Source: Ramlibacter sp. WS9 (GTDB taxonomy: Bacteria > Pseudomonadota > Gammaproteobacteria > Burkholderiales > Burkholderiaceae_C). From it: 64,000 nucleotides of DNA. The stretch lies in contig NZ_RKMB01000004.1 of NCBI RefSeq assembly GCF_003797765.1, forward strand, positions 248,001 through 312,000. Direction: 5' to 3'. The notes under the pieces were generated by a model that made no database searches, was not told where the DNA came from, and was given only the letters and a program-made list of their open reading frames with translations. Every line of letters begins with the position of its first letter. The first letter of the stretch is position 1. Both the position numbers and the translations under genes were made by a program. Below, piece after piece: positions 16,827-25,375 of this stretch.

Positions 16827-18739
16827 ACAAGCATTTCTTTTCGGCGGCGTTTGCCGCGGGGCTGGCGGCCGTGGGCTGGGTCGGCTGGGGCTTTGTGGGC
16901 TCGAGCTGGCTCGCACTGTTGATGACCGCGGTGATCGGCGGCGTCTACCTGCTCGGCGCGTTCGAGCTGAGGCAGTTCCGCGCGGCAACAGCGGCGTTGG
17001 CATCGGCGATGTCCAACATTCCCCAGCCGATGGCCGGCCTCGGCCAGTGGCTCGACAAGGTACCCGCAACCCTGCGCAACGCCGTGCGCCTGCGCGTCGA
17101 AGGCGAACGCAGCAGCCTGCCCGGGCCGGCGCTCACGCCTTACCTGGTGGGCTTGCTGGTGATGCTCGGCATGCTGGGCACTTTCCTCGGCATGGTCGTC
17201 ACCTTCAAGGGCGCCGTGTTCGCACTTGAAGGCTCGACCGATCTGCAGGCCATCCGCTCGGCGCTGGCCGCGCCCATCAAGGGGCTGGGCCTGTCGTTCG
17301 GCGCATCGGTGGCCGGGGTGGCGGCTTCGGCCATGCTGGGTTTGATGTCGGCCATCAGCCGACGTGAACGGCTGGAAGTTGCGCGCCAACTGGACGGCCT
17401 GATCGCGGGCGACTTGCGGCCGTTCTCGCTTGTTCATCAGCGTGAAGAGACGTTCAAGGCCCTTCAGGTGCAAGCGCGCGCATTGCCCGAGGTGCTCGAC
17501 CGGCTCGACGCGATGACGGAGCGCATCGAACGGCGCAGCCAGCAACTGGACGAGCAACTGCTGGAGCGGCAGGCCCAATTCCAGCGCGAAGTGACGATTG
17601 CTTTCACGGACTTGGCCCACAGCGTGGGCGCCTCGCTCAAGGACAGCCTGGAAGCCAGCGCCAGGACGGCCGCGGAGAGCATCCGGCCCGTGGCCGAGTC
17701 GACACTGACGCAGATTGCGCAGGAATCGCGGCACATGCAGGAACGCCTGGGCGATGTAGCGAAAGCGCAGGTCGACGCCTTGTCGCAGCAGTTCAATGCG
17801 CTGCTGGCGTCTGTCGATGACAGCCTCGCCCGCACGCAATCCGACCATGCCCTGGCGCAGCAACGGATGCTGCAGGCCTGGGCCGACAACACCAGCGAAC
17901 AGACGACCCGCACGGCACGGCTGCTGGGCGAATCGACTGAACTGGTTCGATCGCGCGCCGAAGTCGAGGCCCGCTGGATCGAGCAGCACGGCCTGCGCAT
18001 GGACCAGCTGTCGGGCCTGTGGCGCTCGGAACTGGCCGCGCTGCGGCATGACGAAGACGTTCGAGGCCAAGCCGCGGTCGACAGATTGGGTGAATTGCAA
18101 GCCGCCGTCGCGCGGCACCTCGCAACGCTGGGTGCCGCGTTGGAAGAACCCCTGAGCCGGCTGCTGCAGACCGCCTCCGAGGTTCCCCAAGCGGCCTCCG
18201 GCGTGATCGCGCAGCTGCGGCAGGAAATGAGCCGCCTGGCCGAACGCGACAACCTCGCACTGCAGGAGCGCACGGTCTTGCTCGAACAGCTGGGCGTGCT
18301 GCTGCAGACGGTCAACCAGGCCGCCGGCGAGCAACGCGGGGCCATCGAAGCGATGCTGGCCTCGGCCTCCTCGGTGATGAACCAGGCCGGCACGCAGTTT
18401 TCGCAGGCATTGGATACGCACTCGGGCAAGGCGGCCGAGATGGCGGCGCACATCAGCGGCAGCGCACAGGAGCTTTCGGGTCTGGCCGGGGCCTTCGGCC
18501 AAAGCGTGCAGCTGTTCCAGGCGAGCAACGAGAAGCTCACGGAGAGCCTGCGGCACATCGAAGCGTCCATCAACCGTTCCACGGCGCGCAGCGACGAGCA
18601 ACTGGCCTATTACGTCGCACAAGCCCGCGAAGTCATCGACTTGAGCATTTCCTCGCAGCAGGGCCTGTTCGAAAACCTGCGCCAGTTGCAAGGCCGCCAG
18701 GGCAAGGCTGTCGCGTTGGCCGCAGAGGAGCGTGAATGA
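16823..18739 (+). CDS. DUF802-like membrane protein: MotA/ExbB-type core with a very long helical tail
   Basis: 638 residues from the ATG at 16823. Four hydrophobic segments lie at about 5-25, 28-46, 104-128 and 155-178. The third contains LVMLGMLGTFLGMVVTFKG, close to the GLLGTxxGM hallmark of ExbB/TolQ/MotA stators. The fourth (GLSFGASVAGVAASAMLGL) has their small-residue pattern. Residues about 180-638 form a long Gln/Glu/Ala/Arg-rich helical tail in the cytoplasm. A stator core plus long cytoplasmic tail is the architecture of ZorA in Zorya defence systems. The MotB-like partner is encoded next (ATGA overlap). It is likely an ion-driven inner-membrane motor; its function is unknown. Confidence 0.8.
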   Translation: MNKHFFSAAFAAGLAAVGWVGWGFVGSSWLALLMTAVIGGVYLLGAFELRQFRAATAALASAMSNIPQPMAGLGQWLDKVPATLRNAVRLRVEGERSSLPGPALTPYLVGLLVMLGMLGTFLGMVVTFKGAVFALEGSTDLQAIRSALAAPIKGLGLSFGASVAGVAASAMLGLMSAISRRERLEVARQLDGLIAGDLRPFSLVHQREETFKALQVQARALPEVLDRLDAMTERIERRSQQLDEQLLERQAQFQREVTIAFTDLAHSVGASLKDSLEASARTAAESIRPVAESTLTQIAQESRHMQERLGDVAKAQVDALSQQFNALLASVDDSLARTQSDHALAQQRMLQAWADNTSEQTTRTARLLGESTELVRSRAEVEARWIEQHGLRMDQLSGLWRSELAALRHDEDVRGQAAVDRLGELQAAVARHLATLGAALEEPLSRLLQTASEVPQAASGVIAQLRQEMSRLAERDNLALQERTVLLEQLGVLLQTVNQAAGEQRGAIEAMLASASSVMNQAGTQFSQALDTHSGKAAEMAAHISGSAQELSGLAGAFGQSVQLFQASNEKLTESLRHIEASINRSTARSDEQLAYYVAQAREVIDLSISSQQGLFENLRQLQGRQGKAVALAAEERE

Positions 18740-19401
18740 TCGAGGACGGCGACGCCGACGCCGCACAGTCCGCGCCGATCTGGGCAGTGTTCGGCGACCT
18801 CATGTCGGGCCTGCTCGGCGCGTTCGTGCTGATTTTGGTGGGCGTGCTGGTGGTGCAGATGGACCTGGTGGCCACGTTGAATGCCGAGGTCGAGAAGCGC
18901 CGGGTCGAAGAGCAGCGGCGCATGGCTTTGGAAAAGGCGCTGGCCATTCCGCTTGCGTCCGGCCGCGTGACGCTGAACAACGGCCGCATCGGCATCAGCG
19001 GCAGCGTGCTGTTCCCGGTGAACTCGGACCAGTTGCGGCCCGAGGGGCGGTTGCTGCTCCAGAGCCTGGTTCACCCGCTTCGTGTGTACTTGAGCGAGCG
19101 GGGCGAGATGCTGATGGTCAGCGGCTTTACCGATGACAAGCAGATCCACGAAGGCAACCGCCGGTTCGCGGACAACCTGGAGCTGTCGGCCCAGCGAGCG
19201 CTCACGGTGACTCGCGCGTTGATCGAGGAAGGCATGCCCTCCGCGCAGGTCTTCGCCGCGGCGTTCGGTGCCGAACAGCCGGTTGCGCCCAACGCGAGTG
19301 AAGACGGCCGCGCGCTGAATCGTCGTGTGGAGATGGCGCCTGTCCCCAAGTCGGCCGGCGCCAATGGTTCCGTCACTTCATCGCGCCCCGCCACGCCATG
19401 A
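18736..19401 (+). CDS. MotB/ZorB-like OmpA-domain protein, stator partner
   Basis: 221 residues. A single N-terminal membrane segment at about 15-37 is preceded by the motif WAVFGDLMSGLLGAF, whose Asp21 sits where MotB/ExbD/ZorB carry the essential ion-binding Asp. A short helical linker follows, then an OmpA peptidoglycan-binding domain at about 85-205 (ISGSVLFPVNSDQL, MVSGFTDDKQ, NRRVEM). The domain would anchor the complex in the wall. Start and stop both overlap neighbouring genes (ATGA at 18736-18739 and at 19398-19401). With the upstream protein this forms a complete MotAB-type pair. Confidence 0.85.
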   Translation: MIEDGDADAAQSAPIWAVFGDLMSGLLGAFVLILVGVLVVQMDLVATLNAEVEKRRVEEQRRMALEKALAIPLASGRVTLNNGRIGISGSVLFPVNSDQLRPEGRLLLQSLVHPLRVYLSERGEMLMVSGFTDDKQIHEGNRRFADNLELSAQRALTVTRALIEEGMPSAQVFAAAFGAEQPVAPNASEDGRALNRRVEMAPVPKSAGANGSVTSSRPATP

Positions 19402-19817
19402 GTGAGAGCAGGCAGTTCCAAGCGGGCAGCTCGCCGCTGGCGCAGCTGAACCATTACATCCGCTCTGCCAGGGCGGCGGCCCACGAGAAGACGCCGCTGC
19501 TGGATGAGACGCTGGACGAGCGCGAGCTCTTGAGCGCACGGCGCTTCCGGCAAGCGTGGGAAGCTTGCCGAACGCACGATGATGTGGAAGAAGCGATTGC
19601 AAGAAAGCCCGCCAACGCCGGCCCGCTCAACTCGCACGTGTTGGTGCTGCAGGCCCTGGGCATGATGCAAACGCTGTCGCCTGAGTACCTGCGGCGCTTC
19701 CTGGCGCATGTGGAGGCGCTGCAGTGGCTGGAGCTGGCGCGTGACAAATACCCGCGTCCGCAGGCGGCACAGGCCAAGGCCGCGAAGCCAGCGCGGCGGA
19801 GCCGGCAGAAAAAGTAA
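19398..19817 (+). CDS. DUF2894-like small cytoplasmic protein
   Basis: 139 residues, soluble and helical. The N-terminal part (SPLAQLNHYIRSARAAAHE) is followed by ELLSARRFRQAWEACRTHDD and a central segment ending SPEYLRRFLAHVEALQWLEL. The last 25 residues are Lys/Ala/Arg-rich, suggesting nucleic-acid or membrane-surface contact. I recognise it as DUF2894, function unknown, the usual last member of the DUF3348/DUF802/OmpA unit. It overlaps the OmpA gene by ATGA and must be made with it. Confidence 0.8.
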   Translation: MSESRQFQAGSSPLAQLNHYIRSARAAAHEKTPLLDETLDERELLSARRFRQAWEACRTHDDVEEAIARKPANAGPLNSHVLVLQALGMMQTLSPEYLRRFLAHVEALQWLELARDKYPRPQAAQAKAAKPARRSRQKK

Positions 19818-19878
19818 GAAGAATGACGCAAATAACGGCGCAAATGGCGCCGGGTAGCGCATTTCTCCGAAGTGAAGT

Positions 19879-19892
19879 ATGATGGACATCAT
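19879..19892. promoter_or_regulatory. Palindrome atgatggacatcat, candidate TetR operator over its own start
   Basis: Six-base arms ATGATG and CATCAT are separated by two bases. The site overlaps the first start codon of the TetR gene. It matches 11 of 14 bases with the site at 20530-20543 before the hydrolase gene, which suggests one protein binds both. Confidence 0.5.
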
Positions 19893-20490
19893 GCGGAATA
19901 CGAAGCCCCAGACCAAACACAACGCCCGAACGGCAGCCAAGGAAGCCTCTCACGAGCGCATCGTGTCCGTCGCTGCGCGGGCGATCCGCCGCAGCGGGTA
20001 CGACGGCACGGGTGTCGCCGACATCATGAAAGAGGCTGGCCTCACCCACGGCGCCTTCTATGCCCATTTCGAATCGCGCGAGGCCATGCTGGCGGAAGCG
20101 GCGACCCGGGCATGCGCCGAGTCGGCTGCCGCGGTGGCGGGCGTCGTTGCCAGCGTGCCGCCGGAGAAGGCGCTGGCGTCCATCCTCCGCGCCTACCTTT
20201 CTCCGCAGCACCTGCAGCAGATCGAATCCGGCTGCCCCCTGGCCGCGCTGGGCTCGGAGACAGTGCGCCAAACGCCCGAAGTCCGCCGGGCGACCACACG
20301 GCACATCAAGGAAACGATCGATCTGATCGCCCGCCAGTCGCCGGACTGGGGGCAGCCGGCCGCGCACGAACGAGCGCTCGTCACCATCGCTGCCATGGTG
20401 GGCACCCTGCTCCTGGCGCGTGCCGTCGACGAGCCCGCCCTGTCGCGCAGCCTGTGCGAGGCCACCATGAAGTACCTGGCCCCCGCCTGA
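19879..20490 (+). CDS. TetR/AcrR-family transcriptional repressor
   Basis: 203 residues if the ATG at 19879 is used; an in-frame ATG at 19891 gives 199 and may be correct, because a palindromic candidate operator covers 19879-19892. The N-terminal TetR helix-turn-helix is clear (SHERIVSVAARAIRRSGYDG, VADIMKEAGLTHGAFYAHF, residues about 24-70). The C-terminal domain binds the ligand. A near copy of the palindrome lies in front of the next gene, so it should repress itself and the alpha/beta hydrolase. Confidence 0.88.
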   Translation: MMDIMRNTKPQTKHNARTAAKEASHERIVSVAARAIRRSGYDGTGVADIMKEAGLTHGAFYAHFESREAMLAEAATRACAESAAAVAGVVASVPPEKALASILRAYLSPQHLQQIESGCPLAALGSETVRQTPEVRRATTRHIKETIDLIARQSPDWGQPAAHERALVTIAAMVGTLLLARAVDEPALSRSLCEATMKYLAPA

Positions 20491-20529
20491 AATCACCAAA
20501 CCCGTCGCCTTTTTCGTTCGTCACGATAT

Positions 20530-20543
20530 ATGACGATCATCAT
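20530..20543. promoter_or_regulatory. Palindrome-like atgacgatcatcat, second candidate TetR operator
   Basis: Located 27 bases upstream of the alpha/beta hydrolase ATG in the 80-base gap after tetR. ATGA and TCAT arms flank six bases. The sequence shares 11 of 14 positions with the palindrome at the tetR start. Confidence 0.5.
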
Positions 20544-20570
20544 GTGACAAACCCCAACCCAGGAAAATCC

Positions 20571-21455
20571 ATGACCACGAGCACACCCCAAGCAACGGCC
20601 GCCACTTGGAAAGATGTTCCAACGCGGACGGTCCCCGGCCACGGCGTGAGGTTCGCCTACCGCGAACTGGGCACGGAAAACCCCGGCCCGCCGGTCGTGT
20701 TCCTCATCCACCTGGCCGCCGTCCTGGACAACTGGGACCCTCGGGTCGTCGACGGCTTCGCGAAGAAGCACCGCGTGATCACATTCGACAACCGGGGTGT
20801 CGGCGCCTCCAGCGGAACCCCTTCGGCGTCGATCGAGGAGATGGCCCGTGACGCCATCGCTTTCATCAAGGCCATGGGCCTTGGCCAGGTCGACCTGTTC
20901 GGGTTTTCGATGGGCGGGATGGTCGCGCAGGCGATGGTGCAGATGGAACCGCAACTCGTGCGCAAGATGATCATCACGGGGACAGGCCCCGCCGGCGGCG
21001 AAGGCATCAGCCAGGTGGCACGTGTGACCTACTTCGACATGTTGCGCGGCTGGCTCACGTTCCAGGATCCGAAGCAGTTCCTGTTCTTCACGCGGACGCC
21101 CTCAGGTATCCGCGCGGGCAAGGAGTTTCTGCAGCGATTGAAAGAACGCTCAGGTGACCGCGACAAGGCAATCACCCTGGCCGCGCTGCAGGCCCAGCTG
21201 AAAGCGCTGCGCCGCTGGGGCGAACAAGAACCGGCGGACCTGTCGAAGATTCATCACCCCGTCCTCGTCGCGAACGGCGACAGCGATCGCATGGTTCCCA
21301 GCAAGAACACGCACGATCTGGCGCAACGCCTTCCGAACAGCGAACTCGTCATCTATCCCGATTCCGGGCATGGCGCGGTGTTCCAGTTTCACGCCGACTT
21401 CGTGCCCAGGGCGCTGGAATTCCTGGCACGGCGAGTTAGTAGTTCACCCGGTTGA
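20571..21455 (+). CDS. Alpha/beta hydrolase
   Basis: 294 residues from the ATG at 20571, preceded by aggaaa. The nucleophile elbow is GFSMGG with Ser113. The acid is in NGDSDRMVP and the catalytic His in DSGHGAVFQF. The oxyanion region reads IHLAAVLDNWDPRVV. Many such hydrolases, often paired with a TetR regulator, act on esters or lactones, but the substrate is unknown. Its last 20 bases overlap the convergent FG-GAP gene. Confidence 0.88.
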   Translation: MTTSTPQATAATWKDVPTRTVPGHGVRFAYRELGTENPGPPVVFLIHLAAVLDNWDPRVVDGFAKKHRVITFDNRGVGASSGTPSASIEEMARDAIAFIKAMGLGQVDLFGFSMGGMVAQAMVQMEPQLVRKMIITGTGPAGGEGISQVARVTYFDMLRGWLTFQDPKQFLFFTRTPSGIRAGKEFLQRLKERSGDRDKAITLAALQAQLKALRRWGEQEPADLSKIHHPVLVANGDSDRMVPSKNTHDLAQRLPNSELVIYPDSGHGAVFQFHADFVPRALEFLARRVSSSPG

Positions 21456-23976
21456 TCCCCGCCCAGATCCCGTTGCCCAGATAGAAATCGGCAGGCTGAA
21501 CCGTGGCCCAGACGTCGGACATCATGCCCTGCGGCGGAAAGCTCAACAGCAGGCCGTCGCCGGTGGCGATGGCGTACGCGTAGGGCTCTCCACCCGTCGA
21601 CGTGGTCCAGCCCGCCCAGCCCGGCGTGTCAGCCCAGCGCGCCCCGACCAGATGCGAGTCGCTGGTCTGCTGGTAGTAGATGGTGTAGGCAGCCGGTATC
21701 ACCACCGCATAGAACTGGATGCGGTTGCCGGCTTGCGTGGCGGCCGCCATGTCCGTGGCTACGTCGTCGGTGGAACTGCCCGGCGTAGGCCATGCCCAGC
21801 CTTGCTGGGCCAGCGAGGCCACCATGCCGGCCTTGACGAAATCGCCTGCGATCTGGTTTTGCCCCAGCGCATTGAGTTGCGAGACATTGCCGAATAGCAT
21901 GTCGATGATGCCTTGCACGCCGGTATAGGCCACCTGCGGCGCCCCGTACTGGTCATTCACCAGCAGTGCTTGCGCGGTCAACGCCAGGCCCGAGCCCTTC
22001 GCTGAACTGGCGGTGGCAAGCGCCGGAACGCCGGAGGCCAGCGCCGACATGAGGTTCTGCCACGAGAAGCTCACCTGCGGCGCGTCGCTGGAAGGAGCGA
22101 CCATGCCGATCACGTACGCGAGATCGGCATCCATCTGCGTGTCGATCGCCGCCGCCACCGTGAGGAGGTTCGCGTACAGGCCATAGACGCCGGCCAGGTT
22201 CTGCAGCTCGGCGATCAGGTCTTGCTGCATCGCCTGCCAGATGGCCTGCGCGGCTTCCATCGTTCCGGGGAGCGTGCCTGGCGGGAGCAGCGCGCTCAAG
22301 TCCATGTTCTGGACCTCCTGGATCCAGCGCTGCGCATCCCCCACGGCATTCGTCTTTGTGTACAACGAGCGAATGTCGCCGTCTTCGCAGCCGTTCATCT
22401 CGTTGCTGGCGGCGGCATAGATCTGTGCCTGCAACGAACCGGACGTGCCGGAAAACGGCGGGTAGGCACACTGCGGCCCCGACGCGACAAGCGAAAGCCC
22501 CCAGCCGGGAAAGGCCGGGGGACCGTTGGAGCCGGCCTGCCAGGCGCAGGTGGCGTTGCCGTTGGCGTCGAACGCGAGCAGGCCGCAACTGCCATAGCCC
22601 GCCTTGTACGCGAGCAGCTGCTGCTGCCCCAAGCCGGGCCCGGCCACCACCATGTACTGGTCGTCTTCGGTGTTCCACGATGACACGCCGCCCGCACCGG
22701 GAAACGACGAGCCCTGTGCCACCCACTCGACGATCAGCTGCGAGCTGTCCCAGCTCACGGCCGCGATGGAACCCGGTTGTGCGAACAGCACCGAGGGCGG
22801 CCCGATTTGCAGGGATGCCAACACCAGCGTGTCGCCGCTGGTCAGCGGCAGGTCGGTGCCGCCCGGGTTCGGAATGGCCTGGTCGCCGGTCCAGAGCACC
22901 TGCAGTTGGGGCGAGACAGGGTCGTTGTTGAACTGCGCCACCGCGACGATGCAGTCGTCGGTATTGAACAGCACCAGCGAATCCGCGTAGTACGCACCGA
23001 CCGCAAGTTGGGCCGGCGCGAGCTGGTCGGAGGCCTGCAGGGGCCAGGCGCCACTCCCCTGCTGGTTCAGCAGCTCGTCGGAGACAGACCAGACCAGCGA
23101 CGGCGCGTTGGCATCGGAGTCCCATTGCACCAGGCCCAGGGCCTGGCCGGGGCGCGAGACCAGGATGGAATCGAAGCCCTGGCCGACCACGTCCATCGTC
23201 CACCACGCGTCGCCCGTCTCCAGGGTCCAGCCGGCTGCGCCGCCGGCGCCGGGCACTTCCGCGGTGCCCGCGCTCCACACGGCGTTGAAGCCGTCGCCGG
23301 CCCAGGCCAGCACGGCCAACCCATACGGGCTCGACGCGAACATCGACAGCTGGCCACTGGCGGTGCCCAGCCCGAACTGCACCGGCAGGTAGCTGTCGCC
23401 GTCGTCGGGCCACCACGTACTGGCGCTTCCGGTGCCGGTGGCGCCGGAAGCGCTCCACCACACATACAAAGCGTCGCCGTTCCACTTGAACACGCCGATC
23501 CGCGCGTTCTGCGAGGCGAAGATCTCGTCCACGCCGTCGCCGTCCACGTCCGCCGCGTAGTACTTGTCGGTGCCGGAGACAGTCCACGCCTGCGTGCCGG
23601 GGAACCCGCCGGCCGAGACGGGCATGGGCTGTATCGAGCTGGTGGTGTTCCAGATCAACACCGGTACCTGGGCGCCCTCGTTCAACCCGGACCACTGCGG
23701 GCTGAGAGTGTCCCAACCGCACATCTGGACCAGGCCGAGCAATGTTTGCCCCGCGTTCTGCACCAGCATGCACGGCGTCGAGCGCGCGAGGTCCACGGTT
23801 GCCAGAACGACGTCCAGCCCCTGCATCGGCCAGGCAACGGTGGCCGGCAGGCCCTGGAAGTCGGGTCCGACGAAAGTGGGATCCGACGATAAGGCCGTGG
23901 CTGCGGTGGCAGCGTCACTGGCGCCGGGCTTGGCGCGAGGACGCCGGACGCGCGACTGCGCCGGGTTGTGTGGCAT
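21436..23976 (-). CDS. Large orphan protein with FG-GAP/VCBS-like repeats, no signal peptide
   Basis: 846 residues from the ATG at 23976, with a strong gggagga site before it. The first 30 residues are basic and Ala-rich, with no hydrophobic signal. From about 45 to 540 the protein is built of repeated blades ending in short W/G/D-rich strands (VLIWNTTSS, FKWNGDALYVWW, VLAWAGDGFNAVW, LVQWDSD, VSWDSSQLIVEW). One Ca-binding type loop, ADVDGDGVDEI, is at about 142-152. This suggests a beta-propeller related to FG-GAP/VCBS repeats. The last 280 residues look helical, then return to strand. I do not recognise a named family, and it has no co-transcribed neighbour. Confidence 0.75.
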   Translation of the reverse strand: MPHNPAQSRVRRPRAKPGASDAATAATALSSDPTFVGPDFQGLPATVAWPMQGLDVVLATVDLARSTPCMLVQNAGQTLLGLVQMCGWDTLSPQWSGLNEGAQVPVLIWNTTSSIQPMPVSAGGFPGTQAWTVSGTDKYYAADVDGDGVDEIFASQNARIGVFKWNGDALYVWWSASGATGTGSASTWWPDDGDSYLPVQFGLGTASGQLSMFASSPYGLAVLAWAGDGFNAVWSAGTAEVPGAGGAAGWTLETGDAWWTMDVVGQGFDSILVSRPGQALGLVQWDSDANAPSLVWSVSDELLNQQGSGAWPLQASDQLAPAQLAVGAYYADSLVLFNTDDCIVAVAQFNNDPVSPQLQVLWTGDQAIPNPGGTDLPLTSGDTLVLASLQIGPPSVLFAQPGSIAAVSWDSSQLIVEWVAQGSSFPGAGGVSSWNTEDDQYMVVAGPGLGQQQLLAYKAGYGSCGLLAFDANGNATCAWQAGSNGPPAFPGWGLSLVASGPQCAYPPFSGTSGSLQAQIYAAASNEMNGCEDGDIRSLYTKTNAVGDAQRWIQEVQNMDLSALLPPGTLPGTMEAAQAIWQAMQQDLIAELQNLAGVYGLYANLLTVAAAIDTQMDADLAYVIGMVAPSSDAPQVSFSWQNLMSALASGVPALATASSAKGSGLALTAQALLVNDQYGAPQVAYTGVQGIIDMLFGNVSQLNALGQNQIAGDFVKAGMVASLAQQGWAWPTPGSSTDDVATDMAAATQAGNRIQFYAVVIPAAYTIYYQQTSDSHLVGARWADTPGWAGWTTSTGGEPYAYAIATGDGLLLSFPPQGMMSDVWATVQPADFYLGNGIWAGINRVNY

Positions 23977-24092
23977 GGCGGCTCCTCCCTGGGGAACTGG
24001 AATTGATCCGGGACCTTAGCTTCGGCCAGCACGGGCGTCAATACACACCCCTGAAGCCAGAACTCCTGGAGCCCCGGCGGATTAGCCCACGG

Positions 24093-25253
24093 CTACTTCC
24101 GCAGATTGCCCTCGGAGTTGACGATGGTCAGTTCCACGCCGCCCCAGCCCTTCTTGCGCGCAGGCATGTAGTTCACGTACACGCCCCCCAGGTTGTATTC
24201 ACCCATGCTGCGCAAGGAGGCCAGCAATCGCTCCCGGTTGACAACGGCGCCCGAGCGGCGAACCGCTTCGGCCGCGATCCTTGCGCCCAGATAGCCCTCC
24301 AGGCTGGAAAAGGAGAGCGGCTCCGCCGGCGCGTATTGCTTCATCGCCTTCTGGTACTCGCCGATGACGGGTGCCGACTGCGTGAAGGGGTAGGGAATGA
24401 CCTGGCTGAGCACGATGCCCCTGGCCTTGTCGGCGCCGATGGCCTTGACCAGTTCTTCATGAAGCAGAACCGACAGGCCGTAGATCTGCGCGGCACCGGC
24501 CGGCGTTGCGCGCACGGCCTTGGCGAATTCCGTCGCGGGCTTTCCCGCCGCCAGCAGCAAGATGGCTTTCGGCTGCGAAGCCGAGACGGCCCGCACCGCG
24601 GCGGTGACGCTCGCCGCCATGTTGTCCGGATTGGCGTCCAGCACGGAGTGAGAAACGATCCGAAGTCCCATCTCCCCGGATTGCTTCTGGGCCAATTCAG
24701 CCAGCACCGGGCCGAACGCCACATTCATGTTGACGATCGCGATTGTTTCTTTGCCCCAGCTCTTGGCTTCCCGCATCAAGGCACTGACCTCATCCGCGAA
24801 ACCGCTGCGCAGGGGAAACACGTTGTCGGCATCGACCACAGTGCGGTCGCCCTGCAGGGGAGCGATGAGGGCGATTCCTCCCTTGCCGAATGCATTGGCC
24901 TTGGCCAGCGTGGTGACCCCGCCCGTGTTGAGATAGGAGAGCAACCCGACGATGGAGGCGTCGTTGACAAGCTCCTGGGTCAACTCGACCATTTTGGGAG
25001 CCTGCAGGCCGTCATCCCTGGTTTCCAGCCTGAGCTTGTGCCCGTTGATGCCACCTTTGGCGTTGATCGTCTCGAAGCACGCCGATATGCCGGCGACCAA
25101 CCCCCGGGCATTGGAAGCCGAGGTCGGATTGCTCAGCGAGGCCACTTGCCCGAACACGAGCTCCGCCGCTTGGGCGGCTATCGGCCAGGTGTTTGCCGCG
25201 ATGGCAAGGACGGCAAACAAGAACGCGCGGAAAGACAGGCGGGTCGTTTTCAC
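24093..25253 (-). CDS. Periplasmic ABC-type (LivK-like) ligand-binding protein
   Basis: 386 residues from a GTG at 25253, chosen because aaggag lies 6 bases upstream and the signal peptide then starts correctly (RLSFRAFLFAVLAIAANTWP to AQA at about 28). The body begins LVFGQVASLSNPTSASNARG, the type-I periplasmic binding fold of branched-chain amino acid and aromatic-acid binding proteins. No ABC permease or ATPase is adjacent. Its promoter shares a 44-bp element with the TRAP operon at 32856-32899, so it likely belongs to the same aromatic-acid regulon. Confidence 0.85.
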   Translation of the reverse strand: MKTTRLSFRAFLFAVLAIAANTWPIAAQAAELVFGQVASLSNPTSASNARGLVAGISACFETINAKGGINGHKLRLETRDDGLQAPKMVELTQELVNDASIVGLLSYLNTGGVTTLAKANAFGKGGIALIAPLQGDRTVVDADNVFPLRSGFADEVSALMREAKSWGKETIAIVNMNVAFGPVLAELAQKQSGEMGLRIVSHSVLDANPDNMAASVTAAVRAVSASQPKAILLLAAGKPATEFAKAVRATPAGAAQIYGLSVLLHEELVKAIGADKARGIVLSQVIPYPFTQSAPVIGEYQKAMKQYAPAEPLSFSSLEGYLGARIAAEAVRRSGAVVNRERLLASLRSMGEYNLGGVYVNYMPARKKGWGGVELTIVNSEGNLRK

Positions 25254-25301
25254 TTCAGTCTCCTTGGTACCGCGTTCATGGTCGCGGCCCCTGCGGGCTG
25301 A

Positions 25302-25345
25302 GTCCAACAACTTCTGCGCATGTCCTCTATTCGATTCACGAATTC
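25302..25345 (-). promoter_or_regulatory. 44-bp promoter element shared with the TRAP operon (copy 1)
   Basis: Read on the minus strand the blocks are GAATT, 10 bases, ATAG, 3 bases, ACAT, 2 bases, then GCAGAAGTTGTTGGAC. All blocks and all spacings are repeated at 32856-32899 (32 of 44 positions identical, the last 16 in a row). It ends 48 bases before the GTG start of the binding-protein gene. ATAG could be part of a -10 box and the 16-base block an initiator or operator. Confidence 0.6.
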
Positions 25346-25375
25346 GGGACCCGGACGGCCTGAAAAAACGAGCCC

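Noticed and set aside
16679..18766. 695-codon minus-strand open frame
   Set aside because: Antisense to the DUF802 gene, Gln/Arg-rich composition with no domain pattern.
16167..19817. Flagellar stator motAB or Tol-Pal/ExbBD
   Set aside because: The long tail, the OmpA-type partner and the DUF3348/DUF2894 neighbours do not fit these systems, and no flagellar, tolA or tonB gene is nearby.
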